From: Dehalococcoidia bacterium
Lineage (GTDB): Bacteria > Chloroflexota > Dehalococcoidia > Lucifugimonadales > Australimonadaceae
DNA length: 21,838 nt
Reading direction: 5' to 3'
NCBI GenBank assembly: GCA_021296055.1
Contig: JAGWBE010000023.1
Span: forward strand, 1-21,838
Made by a program: the position numbers and the translations under genes. Shown here in pieces: positions 7,187 through 14,691 of this stretch; the first letter of the stretch is position 1, and each line of letters starts with the position of its first letter. Below the pieces are notes generated by a model that saw only the letters and a list, made by a program, of their open reading frames with translations, did no database searches and was not told where the DNA came from.

Positions 7187-7249
7187 AATTTAAAAACCTC
7201 TGTGGGGGATACCCCCACGCCCCCAGCCGAGGGGCTAGCCGCCCCTCGG
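7187..7249 (-). terminator. Terminator of the citrate synthase operon
   Basis: Read on the minus strand there is a hairpin CCGAGGGG...CCCCTCGG (7249-7227), then a seven-pair hairpin GTGGGGG-TAT-CCCCCAC (7218-7202), then AGAGGTTTTTAAATT. This is a good intrinsic terminator located just past the small zinc-site gene. A close copy occurs at 20563-20616. Confidence 0.65.
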
Positions 7250-7274
7250 CACTCCCCGCATGGCGGGCGCCGGC

Positions 7275-7502
7275 TTAGGAGCCTGCGAGGGCTTGGTTGC
7301 GGGTGGCGTGGCTGCCGTCGGATTCCCAGCTGGTGATCTGGACGGAGTTCTTGAACTCGCGCACGGCGCCGCAGAGGCGGCAGGTTCCTTTGCTGGTGGG
7401 GCCGTTGGGGCTCTCGATGAGCCAGTGGTGACCGTGGTCGGGCTCGGCGGCCTCCGCCTGTTGCACGCCGCCGTCTCGGGTCTCCTGCTGGGTAGTCGCC
7501 AT
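7275..7502 (-). CDS. Small conserved protein with CxxC zinc-site motif
   Basis: A 75-aa cytosolic protein. The N-terminal third is Gln/Glu-rich and probably disordered. The core HHWLIESPNGPTSKG is followed by TCRLCGAVREFKNS, with two cysteines (CxxC) and the HH pair as possible zinc ligands. I have the impression that this HxWxIExPxGPxSxGxCxxCGxxxEFxNS pattern recurs in small Chloroflexota/Actinobacteria proteins, but no function is known to me. GGAGG lies a few bases before ATG 7502, and the gene starts 24 bases after the citrate synthase stop, so it is very probably co-transcribed. An intrinsic terminator follows. Confidence 0.75.
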   Translation of the reverse strand: MATTQQETRDGGVQQAEAAEPDHGHHWLIESPNGPTSKGTCRLCGAVREFKNSVQITSWESDGSHATRNQALAGS

Positions 7503-7526
7503 ATCGCCTCCCCTTGGGTGATGCGC

Positions 7527-8669
7527 TCAGCCGCGCTGCTCGATGGGCGTGTACTCAAGGTCCATCGGGCCGACGTAGTGCATGAGCGGCCGTATCAAGA
7601 TGTTGCGGTCTTGCTGTTCGAGCACCTGGGCGACGTAGCCCGGGATGCGCGCCAGCGCGAAGATGGAGACGAAGAGGTCTTCGGGGATGCCGAGCAGGTA
7701 GTAGACGGAGCCTGACCAGAAGTCCACGTTGACGCAGATGCCACGCTCGGCGTAGGGCGCCATGCGCTCCTCCACCTTGCTGAGGATGCGAAACCACTTG
7801 GGGTCGCCAGACTTCTCGGCGAGGAGGCGGGAACCTTCGCGCAGGTGGCGCGCGCGGGGGTCTTCGGCCTTGTAGACGGCGTGGCCGAAGCCCATGATGC
7901 GCTCGCGGTCGGCGCGCTTCTGCTCTAAGTAGGCGTCCACGTTCGACTCTTCGCCGATCTCTAGCGCCATCTTCATCACGCCTTCGGCGGCGCCGCCGTG
8001 GAGCGGCCCCTTGAGGGTGGCGATGCCCGACGCGACGCAGCAATGGATGTCGGCGAGCGTGCTGGCGGTTACGCGGGCGGCGAAGGAGGAGGCGTTGGAG
8101 CCGTGGTCGAGGTGGACGATGAAGTCCTTGTCCATCAGCCGGGTCGTGTCCTCGTCGGGGCGTTCGCCGAGCAGCATGTAGAGGAAGTTGCCCGCGTGGT
8201 TCAGCGACGGGTCGGGAGCGAGGACGGGTTGGCCGGTGCGGATGCGGTGGTGGGCGGCGACGATGGCGGTCGCCTGGGCGGTCAGCTCGACGCCCTTGCG
8301 GAGCGCGGCTTCGTGCGAGGCGTCGTCGGCGTCGGGCACGAAGGCGGACAGTGCGGATACGGCGGTGCGGAGCACGTCCATCGGGTGGGCGTGCTTGATG
8401 CGGTCGATGATGTCGAGGAGGGGCGCGGGAAGGGCGCTGGCCGCCTTGAGCTGAGTGTTGAAGGCGTCGAGTTGGGCCTGAGTGGGCAGGCGGCCATTGA
8501 GGAGGAGGTAGACGGCCTCTTCGAAGGTGGAGCGCTCGGCGAGGTCGTGGATGTCGTAGCCCCGATAGATGAGGCGTCCGACGTCGCCGATGACGTTGCT
8601 GGACTCGGTGGTGTCTAGATAGACGCCGCGCAGCCCGCGCTTCAGTTCGACCTCTTCTTGGCGGTTCAC
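7527..8669 (-). CDS. gltA: Citrate synthase (type I small form; 2-methylcitrate synthase possible)
   Basis: A 380-aa enzyme condensing oxaloacetate with acetyl-CoA (TCA entry). The catalytic motifs are present: LDHGSNASSFAAR, GPLHGGAAEGV with the second histidine, MGFGHAVYK followed by DPRAR, and NVDFWSGSVYYLLGIP with the catalytic aspartate. The substitution HGSNASS (commonly HELNAST) is a family variant. The frame is open upstream to 8849, but that extension has no family similarity. GTG 8669, preceded by GGAG at nine bases, gives a protein of normal length starting VNRQEEVELKRGLRG. It is followed by a small zinc-site gene and a terminator, and diverges from korAB across about 500 bases containing a promoter-embedded inverted repeat. 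Small citrate synthases and 2-methylcitrate synthases cannot be separated by eye; the kor context favours citrate. Confidence 0.92.
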   Translation of the reverse strand: MNRQEEVELKRGLRGVYLDTTESSNVIGDVGRLIYRGYDIHDLAERSTFEEAVYLLLNGRLPTQAQLDAFNTQLKAASALPAPLLDIIDRIKHAHPMDVLRTAVSALSAFVPDADDASHEAALRKGVELTAQATAIVAAHHRIRTGQPVLAPDPSLNHAGNFLYMLLGERPDEDTTRLMDKDFIVHLDHGSNASSFAARVTASTLADIHCCVASGIATLKGPLHGGAAEGVMKMALEIGEESNVDAYLEQKRADRERIMGFGHAVYKAEDPRARHLREGSRLLAEKSGDPKWFRILSKVEERMAPYAERGICVNVDFWSGSVYYLLGIPEDLFVSIFALARIPGYVAQVLEQQDRNILIRPLMHYVGPMDLEYTPIEQRG

Positions 8670-8847
8670 TATCGCGTTCTCCGTCGTTGCGGCGGCCGTT
8701 GGCGTGGTTTCCAGGCGTGGCGCCGCAAGCAGACCGCGGATGCGGATTGCGGTGGCAGTGTTCCGAGCGGGAGGGCATCCGCGCCCGATGCCACCGGAGG
8801 CTCGGCATGCTCCCCAACGCAGCCGCCCTTCTCCTGAAAACGTCTCC

Positions 8848-8893
8848 ATGATAGCGTCGAGGCGGCCCGCCAGTGAAACGGAGGGCCGCCTCG
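8848..8893 (-). promoter_or_regulatory. Possible gltA promoter overlapped by an 11-bp inverted repeat
   Basis: CGAGGCGGCCC (8858-8868) and GGGCCGCCTCG (8883-8893) form a perfect 11-base inverted repeat with a 14-base centre. On the minus strand a weak promoter can be read: TTCACT (8877-8872), 18 bases, TATCAT (8853-8848). One arm thus fills the spacer and the other lies just upstream of -35, as for a repressor operator. A DNA operator and an RNA hairpin cannot be distinguished from sequence alone. The leader to the GTG start would be about 170 bases. Confidence 0.4.
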
Positions 8894-9036
8894 CGGCGGA
8901 CGCGCTATGACGGGAGGGGATGGGCGGCAGAAACCGCCGTCGCGCGCCGTACGGACGGGCGATTCCATCCGCCGCTGAGGCTCAGGGAGGCGGCGCAGGG
9001 GCGCCGTCATTGGCCGCGTTTGGGGGAAAGGGCCGT
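8894..9036. other. gltA-korA intergenic core
   Basis: No gene seen. It contains a tight hairpin CGGCGC-AGGG-GCGCCG (8991-9006) and the first copy (8986-9000) of a 15-base direct repeat GGAGGCGGCGCAGGG, repeated at 9067-9081 in the kor leader. Confidence 0.5.
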
Positions 9037-9065
9037 TTGACACTCCCGCGCGGCGCGCATAGGCT
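9037..9065 (+). promoter_or_regulatory. Promoter of korAB
   Basis: TTGACA (9037-9042), a 17-base spacer and TAGGCT (9060-9065). The consensus -35 and ideal spacing make this the best sigma-70-type promoter in the gap. The predicted leader runs about 100 bases to the korA ATG. Confidence 0.6.
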
Positions 9066-9104
9066 AGGAGGCGGCGCAGGGAGCGCGGAGACGCCGCTCC
9101 TGCC
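9066..9104 (+). promoter_or_regulatory. Stable hairpin at the 5' end of the kor leader
   Basis: AGGAGGCGGCG (9066-9076) pairs with CGCCGCTCCT (9093-9102) as ten pairs with one bulged G. It lies at the predicted mRNA 5' end and includes a Shine-Dalgarno-like AGGAGG not linked to any start, so it may stabilise or control the message. Confidence 0.4.
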
Positions 9105-9172
9105 TGCTGAGACACCGGCCCTGCGGCTCACTCAGAGCCTTGCCGCCGGGCCGCCTGGTGGAGGATTCAGCA

Positions 9173-10879
9173 ATGGCCGGCCAGACTGAGTTCGTCGTCC
9201 GCTTTGCCGGCGAGGGTGGGCAAGGCGTGGTGACTGCGGCGGAGTTCGTGGCCCGCGCGGCTACGGCGGTGGGCTATCACGCCCTCACCTTCGCAACCTT
9301 CCCCTCGCAGATATTGGGGGGGCCGACGTGGACGCAGGCGCGCGTGGCCCGCGACCCGGTGAAGAGCCCCGGCGACGCGGTGGACATCCTGGTGGCGTTC
9401 AACGACTACGCCTACCAGGAGCACCGGGTCGACGTGCGCGAGGGCGGGATGATTCTGCTCGACCCGTCGGTCAGCCCCGACCTGGCGGCGGGCGAGCGCA
9501 CCATCGTCATCCCCTTCGACGAACTGGCGAAGAAGACGGGGGAGTCGCGCGCGGCGAACATGGTGGTGATGGGCGCGCTGTCCAAGCTCATCAATATGCC
9601 GCTGGACTACTTCAAGCAGTTCGTCTCAGCGCGGTTCGCGGGGCGGGAGAAGGTCATCACCGCGAACCACATGGGCCTCGACCTGGGCCTCGCGGAGATG
9701 GCGGAGACGGACGCGATAGCGGATCTGGGCGAGCCGGACAAGCCCGGCTACCGCCAATCGTTCATCAAGGGGAACGACGCCTTGAGTATGGGCGCGCTGG
9801 CGGCGGGCCTCAACTTCTACGTCGGCTACCCCATCTCGCCCGCTACGCCCGTGCTGCTCTACATGGAGCGCAACCTGGTGGGCGAGGGCAAATTCGCCTA
9901 CCAGGCCAGTTCGGAGATCGAGGCCATCGGCGCGATCCTGGGCGCGGGGTTCGCGGGAAAGAAGGCGATGACCGCCACCTCGGGACCCGGCTTCACCCTG
10001 ATGGGGGAGGGCCTGGGCCTGGCGTGGATGGCGGAGATTCCCCTGGTGGTGATCGACGTGCAGCGCGGCGGCCCGGCGACGGGGCTGCCGACCAAGACGG
10101 AGCAGTCGGACCTGATGCAGGCGCTGAGCCCCGCGCACGGCGACTCGCGCTTCCCGGTCATCGCGCCGGGTTCGGTGGAGGAGTGTTTCCAAGCGGGGGC
10201 GGCCGCATTGAACTGGGCGGAGCGCTACCAAGGCCCGGTGATCGTGCTCAGCGAGCACTCGCTGGCGGAGCGGGCGCAGAACATCCGCAAGCCCGACCTG
10301 GGCGCGGTGAAGGCGGAGCGGCGCTCCGTGTACACAGGCTCCAACGGCTACCTGCGGTACGAGGCGGCGGAGCTCTCGCCGATGCCCATCCCCGGCGGGC
10401 CGGGCGCCTACGTGGCGAACGGGTCGGAGCATGACCCCTACGGCGACACGACGCACCTGCCTCGCCATCACATCCACATGACGGAGCGGCGCTTCGGCAA
10501 GCTGGCGCTGCTGGGCGACGGCTCCTACGAGAGCAAGCGGGCGGACGCGTCCGCCGTGCTGATGCCGTGGGGCGGCTCCAAAGGCTCCGGCGAGGAGGCG
10601 TACGCGCTGCTGGAGGCGGAGGGCGTGGAGATCGGTTGGCGCTACACGATGTTCCTGAACCCGCTGCCTCCGGCATTGCTGGAGGAGCTGCGGGAGAAGG
10701 AGCTGGTGCTGGTTCCGGAGTTGAACTACCAGGGGCAGTTCGCGGGGGTGCTGCGTTCGCTCGGCGTGAAGGCCGAGGCGTTGACGCAGTACACGGGGCT
10801 GCCGTTCAAGGCGGGCGAACTTGCCCAGCGCGTCAAAGACCGGCTCGGCGCCGGCGCAAAACAGGCGGTGAAGGTATGA
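9173..10879 (+). CDS. korA: 2-oxoacid:ferredoxin oxidoreductase, fused gamma-alpha subunit (KorA)
   Basis: A 568-aa subunit of a 2-oxoacid:ferredoxin oxidoreductase, most likely 2-oxoglutarate oxidising it to succinyl-CoA with reduction of ferredoxin. Residues 1 to about 190 are the gamma domain (RFAGEGGQGV at 10-19; FPSQILGGPTW; TGESRAANMVVMGAL). From about 200 the alpha domain follows, with KGNDALSMGALAAGLNFYVG leading into YPISPATP, the TSGPGFTLM loop, and TGLPTKTEQSDLMQ. The start is ATG 9173, eight bases after GGAGG; an upstream in-frame ATG (9140) lacks this site. It overlaps korB by ATGA, which indicates translational coupling. No ferredoxin-like delta subunit is seen, as in two-subunit KorAB systems. 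Substrate choice among 2-oxoglutarate, pyruvate and branched 2-oxoacids is inferred from the fused layout and the neighbouring citrate synthase. Confidence 0.93.
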   Translation: MAGQTEFVVRFAGEGGQGVVTAAEFVARAATAVGYHALTFATFPSQILGGPTWTQARVARDPVKSPGDAVDILVAFNDYAYQEHRVDVREGGMILLDPSVSPDLAAGERTIVIPFDELAKKTGESRAANMVVMGALSKLINMPLDYFKQFVSARFAGREKVITANHMGLDLGLAEMAETDAIADLGEPDKPGYRQSFIKGNDALSMGALAAGLNFYVGYPISPATPVLLYMERNLVGEGKFAYQASSEIEAIGAILGAGFAGKKAMTATSGPGFTLMGEGLGLAWMAEIPLVVIDVQRGGPATGLPTKTEQSDLMQALSPAHGDSRFPVIAPGSVEECFQAGAAALNWAERYQGPVIVLSEHSLAERAQNIRKPDLGAVKAERRSVYTGSNGYLRYEAAELSPMPIPGGPGAYVANGSEHDPYGDTTHLPRHHIHMTERRFGKLALLGDGSYESKRADASAVLMPWGGSKGSGEEAYALLEAEGVEIGWRYTMFLNPLPPALLEELREKELVLVPELNYQGQFAGVLRSLGVKAEALTQYTGLPFKAGELAQRVKDRLGAGAKQAVKV

Positions 10880-11742
10880 GCGCGAAGAACCCCGAGTACG
10901 ACTTCAAGTGGTGCCCCGGCTGCGGCGACTTCGGCGTCCGCCGCGCGCTCGAGTTCGCCATGCAGGACTACATGGTGAAGTACGAGACGCCGATGGCCAA
11001 CAACGTGGTGGTGGCGGGCATCGGCTGCTCCGGCAACCTGGTGCACCTGTTGGAGGGCGAGCAGCCCTTCGGCTTCCACGGCATCCACGGACGCGCGCTG
11101 CCCATCTCCCTCGGCGTGAAGATGGGCAACCCCGACCTGAACGTGGTGGTGGTGGCAGGCGACGGCGACTTCCTCAGCATCGGCATGGAGCACATCGCGC
11201 CGCAGGCCGCCCGCAACCTGAACGTGACGACGGTGGTGATGGACAACGGCGTCTACGGCCTGACCAAAGGCCAGTCGTCGCCCACTACGGAGGCTGAGGC
11301 CGTCACCAGCTCCACGCCCTACGGCAAGATGGAAGCGGCGGTCAATCCGCTCGAGCTCTACATGGCCATGGGCGTCAGCTACGTCGCCTCCGGCTACTCA
11401 TCCAAGCCCCGCGACCTCGCCTCTTACATCCTCCAGGGCATGGAGCACCCCGGTTTCTCCATCGTCCACGTCGCCTCGCCCTGCACCACCTACAACGACA
11501 CCTACGCGCAGCTCAAAGGCAATCCGTCCAAGGGCATCGAGCCTATGGCGTGGGCGCTGCCGGACGACCACGACCCGACCGACCGCGCCCAAGCGCAGCG
11601 GGTGGCGGACCGCGGCGGCGTGCCGCTGGGCATCGTCTACCACGACACGACGCGCCCCGCGTTCGAGGCGCGAATCAGCGCCATCGCCGACCGCGGCGAA
11701 GGCAAGGACGTGGCGACGCTGCTCAGCGCGTTCGACCTGTAG
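10876..11742 (+). CDS. korB: 2-oxoacid:ferredoxin oxidoreductase, beta subunit (KorB)
   Basis: A 288-aa thiamine-diphosphate subunit partnering KorA. Cluster cysteines are C13 and C16 (WCPGCGDFG), C50 (GIGCSGN) and C202 (ASPCTTYND). The ThDP/Mg motif starts at GDGD (94-97) and runs to the VVMDNGVYGLTKGQ segment (119-132). HGIHGRALP (68-75) is the usual active-site loop. Length and motifs fit two-subunit KorB proteins. The start codon overlaps the korA stop (ATGA at 10876-10879), so the two are translated as a unit under the promoter at 9037. Together with the divergent citrate synthase this points to a TCA cycle that uses ferredoxin rather than NAD at the 2-oxoglutarate step. Confidence 0.94.
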   Translation: MSAKNPEYDFKWCPGCGDFGVRRALEFAMQDYMVKYETPMANNVVVAGIGCSGNLVHLLEGEQPFGFHGIHGRALPISLGVKMGNPDLNVVVVAGDGDFLSIGMEHIAPQAARNLNVTTVVMDNGVYGLTKGQSSPTTEAEAVTSSTPYGKMEAAVNPLELYMAMGVSYVASGYSSKPRDLASYILQGMEHPGFSIVHVASPCTTYNDTYAQLKGNPSKGIEPMAWALPDDHDPTDRAQAQRVADRGGVPLGIVYHDTTRPAFEARISAIADRGEGKDVATLLSAFDL

Positions 11743-11844
11743 GGCCGCGGGCCGCCGTCAAGCGCGGGTTGCCGCACGGGCTGCGAGGCGCCGATTGGCG
11801 CAAGCGCGCCGCCCCAGGCCGTATATCGCCCCCGCGCCTTGTGG

Positions 11845-11850
11845 GATACT
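11845..11850 (+). promoter_or_regulatory. -10 element of leaderless lipoprotein transcript
   Basis: GATACT ends six bases before ATG 11857, the same layout as for rarA, moaDE, the LRR gene and the DUF488 gene. No Shine-Dalgarno is seen. Confidence 0.45.
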
Positions 11851-11856
11851 CACGCT

Positions 11857-12819
11857 ATGCGCGGACTGCTGCTTGTCCTAGCGGCGCTGACCCTCACGCT
11901 CGCGGCCGCCTGCGGGGGCGACTCGCCGCCGCCGACTCCAACCGCGACACTGCCGCCGACGCCTACCCCGTCGCCGACGCCCTTGCCCACGCCGACTTCA
12001 ACGCCGACGCCGGCAGGGCCGCCCGCGTTCGAGGTGAACGCGGACACGCTGGGGCGCAGCATCATCGCGCTGCTGACGGACGCCGAGGCCGACTGCATCC
12101 GCGAACGGTTGGGCGAAGCGGGCTTCCAGCGGTTGCTTGACGAACCCGTCGGCGTCGGCATCGGAGAGGACCCTGCGCTCCCCTTTGAGTGCCTTGAGAA
12201 GGAGACAGCGGCAGCGCTGGCGGTCGAACTCATATCGGCGCAGGCGGGAGGGATGCGCCCTGAGAGCGAGGACTGTATCCGCAGCCTCCTCCTCAGCACC
12301 GAAGGAGGCGCGACCGCCTTTTTCGCAACGCAGTCGAACAACGACGCCGAGTCCACTGCCTTGGCGCTCAACTTCATCCTGTGCCTTACGGACGAGGAGG
12401 CAGAGGCGCTCGCGGAACCAGGGGGCTTGGAGGCTTTCCGTCCATCCGCGCTCCGATGCGCGACGGATCACGTGAGCGTGGAGGAGTTGGCGCGCCTGTT
12501 TGAGCCTGCCGACGGGGCGCCGCCCGCGATCTCGGCGGAGATGATTCAGGTTCTCAGCGACTGCGGCTTCGGAGACGGGCCGGAAGGTCCTCCCGGAGAT
12601 TCGCCGACCGAGGCGCTCACGTTGGAGCAACTTCAAGCGATGGCCGAGGCGGACCCTTCCATACAGCCGCTGGTCGATTGCCTGGAGGAGCGCTCGACCC
12701 CCGAGGCCTTAGCGGAGTTCTTCGCTGGGCTGACGCTGGAGCCCCCGGAGGGCGTTATCGGGTGCCTGTTCGAGTACGGGCATCTGCTGGACGAGGCGCT
12801 CTCTTCGAGCGGTGGGTAG
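11857..12819 (+). CDS. Cys-rich repeat lipoprotein of unknown function
   Basis: A 320-aa lipoprotein with signal MRGLLLVLAALTLTLAAAC (lipobox AAAC, Cys 19) and a long Thr/Pro linker (TPTATLPPTPTPSPTPLPTP...). The remainder is an acidic, helical region with a Cys roughly every 20-35 residues in similar settings: DCIRERLG, FECLEKE, EDCIRSLL, LCLTDEEAEAL, RCATDHVS, LSDCGFGD, VDCLEERS, GCLFEYGH. These look like degenerate repeats, possibly joined by disulfides outside the membrane. I do not recognise a named family. An in-frame ATG at 11839 is rejected because the -10 overlaps it. The gene follows korB by about 115 bases with its own promoter. Confidence 0.8.
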   Translation: MRGLLLVLAALTLTLAAACGGDSPPPTPTATLPPTPTPSPTPLPTPTSTPTPAGPPAFEVNADTLGRSIIALLTDAEADCIRERLGEAGFQRLLDEPVGVGIGEDPALPFECLEKETAAALAVELISAQAGGMRPESEDCIRSLLLSTEGGATAFFATQSNNDAESTALALNFILCLTDEEAEALAEPGGLEAFRPSALRCATDHVSVEELARLFEPADGAPPAISAEMIQVLSDCGFGDGPEGPPGDSPTEALTLEQLQAMAEADPSIQPLVDCLEERSTPEALAEFFAGLTLEPPEGVIGCLFEYGHLLDEALSSSGG

Positions 12820-12915
12820 AGGCGCCGCCTCATCGGCGTCCATACCGAACCGCTCCACCGCCGCCGTTTCGTTCTCTTCACCGGTTCCCGCGCGTCCCCT
12901 GCGCCTCTCCGTCCG

Positions 12916-12950
12916 GTTCCCCTTCGATCTCCCTCATGGCGAACGGACGG
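12916..12950. repeat. Dispersed short palindromic-type repeat, copy B
   Basis: The core CCCTTCGATCTCCCTCATGG is flanked here by arms CCGTCC-(G)-GTTC and GAAC-GGACGG, which pair as a ten-base stem with one bulge (about 12911-12952). It lies in the otherwise empty stretch between the lipoprotein gene and tRNA-Ser(TGA). Confidence 0.6.
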
Positions 12951-13063
12951 CGCGCGGCGGCGCAGGGCGTGACCAGTCACGCAGCGGCCAGTCTCTGCGA
13001 ACGGCCGAGTATGCTTCTTGGAAGCGGGACAGGCTAGACTGAGGCAAGCGCATCTGCGCTTTC

Positions 13064-13150
13064 GGAGGGATGGCAGAGTGGACTATCGCGGCGGTCTTGA
13101 AAACCGCTATGTCCCTAAGGACATCGTGGGTTCGAATCCCACTCCCTCCG
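13064..13150 (+). tRNA. tRNA-Ser (anticodon TGA), CCA not encoded
   Basis: The acceptor GGAGGGA (13064-13070) pairs with TCCCTCC (13143-13149), with discriminator G at 13150 followed by CCG, so CCA must be added. The anticodon stem GCGGT/ACCGC closes the loop CTTGAAA (anticodon TGA, with A36-A37-A38 as recognised by MiaA/MiaB). A long variable arm (TGTCC...GGACA) marks a class II tRNA, and the T arm has TTCGAAT. Confidence 0.96.
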
Positions 13151-13169
13151 CCGCGCAGGCGGCGCGCGT

Positions 13170-13985
13170 ATGAGGCTTGCGGGCAAATGCGCCGTCATCA
13201 CCGGGGCGGCCAAGGGCATCGGAGCGGCGACGGCGCGGCGCTTCGCGGCGGAGGGCGCGCGCGTCGCGATCCTCGACGTGGACGACGCGCAGGGGCGGCG
13301 CTCCGCGGCGGAGATCGGCGCTGAGGCGCTCTTCCTGCACGCCGACGTGACGGACGCGGCGCAAGCAAGGGCGGCGGTGGACGAGGCCGCCGCGCGCCTC
13401 GGCGGGCTGGATATCCTCGTGAACAACGCCGCCGCGACCACGGCCAAGGCATTGGAGGAGATGGAAGAGACGGACTGGCAGCGCGACCAGGACGCGGCGC
13501 TCACCAGCGTGTTCCTATGCACGCGCGCGGCGCTGCCGCACCTGTTGGCGCGCTGCCCTGGGGCGGCCATCGTCAACGTGTCGTCGGTGAACGGAATGAT
13601 GGGGCTGGCGCAGGACTCGTACAGCGCGGCCAAGGCTGGGGTGAACTCGCTCACCCGCACCGTCGCGGTCAAGTACGGCCCACGCGGCCTGCGCTGCAAC
13701 GCCGTGTCGCCCGGCACGGTGCGCACCTCCATCGGCGGCGGGCGCCCAGACGAGCCGGGCTATTGGGAGCGCGTGGGCGCGCTCTACCCGCTGCGGCGGG
13801 TCGCCGAGCCTGAGGAGGTCGCCGAGGCCGTCCTGTTCCTCGCCTCGTCCGAGGCGTCGTTCGTCACCGGGGCGAACCTGGCGGTGGACGGGGGCCTGAC
13901 GGCGGGGACGGACGTGTTCGCGCGCCTTGCCCGCGGCGCGCGCATCGTAGAGGCGGAGGAACCGGAGCAGGAGGAGTCCGCGTGA
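13170..13985 (+). CDS. Short-chain dehydrogenase/reductase (SDR)
   Basis: A 271-aa classical SDR oxidoreductase. The nucleotide-binding TGAAKGIG lies at 11-18, the ADV block at 58-60 and NNAA at 85-88. The catalytic Ser is in NVSSVNG (about 139), and the YSAAK motif gives Tyr151 and Lys155. After this comes the usual RCNAVSPGTVRT and a C-terminal VTGANLAVDGG. At the position of the tetrad Asn (usually vNLt), the sequence is DAALTSVF, so that Asn appears to be Ala110. The acidic C-terminal tail is longer than usual. Asp36 after the second strand (LDVDD) suggests NAD rather than NADP. The substrate cannot be told. The gene begins 19 bases after tRNA-Ser(TGA) and overlaps the next gene (GTGA), so the three may share a transcript. 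Confidence 0.88.
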   Translation: MRLAGKCAVITGAAKGIGAATARRFAAEGARVAILDVDDAQGRRSAAEIGAEALFLHADVTDAAQARAAVDEAAARLGGLDILVNNAAATTAKALEEMEETDWQRDQDAALTSVFLCTRAALPHLLARCPGAAIVNVSSVNGMMGLAQDSYSAAKAGVNSLTRTVAVKYGPRGLRCNAVSPGTVRTSIGGGRPDEPGYWERVGALYPLRRVAEPEEVAEAVLFLASSEASFVTGANLAVDGGLTAGTDVFARLARGARIVEAEEPEQEESA

Positions 13986-14680
13986 GGCGCAAGGCCGTCA
14001 TCTTCGATATGTTCGGCACGCTGGCCGACGAGCCCAGCCACGCCTTCGGCGGCAGCAGGGAGCGCATGGCGGAGGCGGCGGGCGTTCCGCAAGAGGCATT
14101 CGACCACGCTTGGGAGCAGACCACGACCGGGCGGATGGTGGGGGAGTTTCCCAGCATCGCGGCCTACGCGCGCCACCTGTTCAGCCTGCTCGGGCTTGAG
14201 AAAGACCCGGGCCTGGTGGAGCGGTTCGTCGCGCTGCGGCGCGAGGCGAGCCGCAAGGCGCTCACGCCCCGCGCCGACGCGGCGCCCGTCATCGACGCGC
14301 TGCAACGGGCAGGGGTGAAGGTGGCGATGGTGAGCAATTGCAGCATCGACGTTGTGGAGGTGTGGGAGGAGGGGGCGATCGCGCCGTTGGTGGAGCACGC
14401 GGTGCTGTCGGCGGCGGTGGGGTTGGTCAAGCCGGACGCGCGCATCTACCGCCTCGCCGTCCGGATGCTGGGCGTCGCGCCCGCCGATTGCCTGTACATG
14501 GGCGACGGCGGGGACTACGAGCTGGCGGGGGCGCGCAACGTGGGCATGGATCCGCTCCTCATCTGCGTTCCCTATGAGGACCCGGCGAGGGTTTCGTACA
14601 AGCAGGAGGCGGTGCGCTGGACAGGCCCGCGCGTAGCGTCGTTGACGGAAACACTGGCCTACGCAGGGGTGGAGGGGTAG
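13982..14680 (+). CDS. HAD-superfamily hydrolase
   Basis: A 232-aa HAD-fold protein starting at GTG 13982, overlapping the SDR stop by four bases. Motif I is FDMFGTL with nucleophile Asp9; the usual general-acid Asp at +2 is Phe11, as in part of the family (haloacid dehalogenases have Tyr there), so phosphatase activity is not assured. Motif II is MVSNCS, motif III the lysine of LVKPDARIY, motif IV GDGGDYE. The helical cap (about 20-90) is of the C1 type. It is translationally coupled to the SDR, suggesting a shared pathway or substrate. It ends 11 bases before the convergent XRE gene. Confidence 0.85.
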   Translation: MRRKAVIFDMFGTLADEPSHAFGGSRERMAEAAGVPQEAFDHAWEQTTTGRMVGEFPSIAAYARHLFSLLGLEKDPGLVERFVALRREASRKALTPRADAAPVIDALQRAGVKVAMVSNCSIDVVEVWEEGAIAPLVEHAVLSAAVGLVKPDARIYRLAVRMLGVAPADCLYMGDGGDYELAGARNVGMDPLLICVPYEDPARVSYKQEAVRWTGPRVASLTETLAYAGVEG

Positions 14681-14691
14681 GCAGGGCGCGC

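Noticed and set aside
8670..8849. N-terminal extension of citrate synthase to ATG 8849
   Set aside because: The extra 60 residues have no family similarity, overlap the likely promoter, and GTG 8669 has GGAG at good spacing.
13064..13170. tRNA-Ser(TGA) as the prophage attachment site
   Set aside because: No duplicate of the tRNA 3' end was found to the right, and two chromosomal-type genes separate it from the phage genes.
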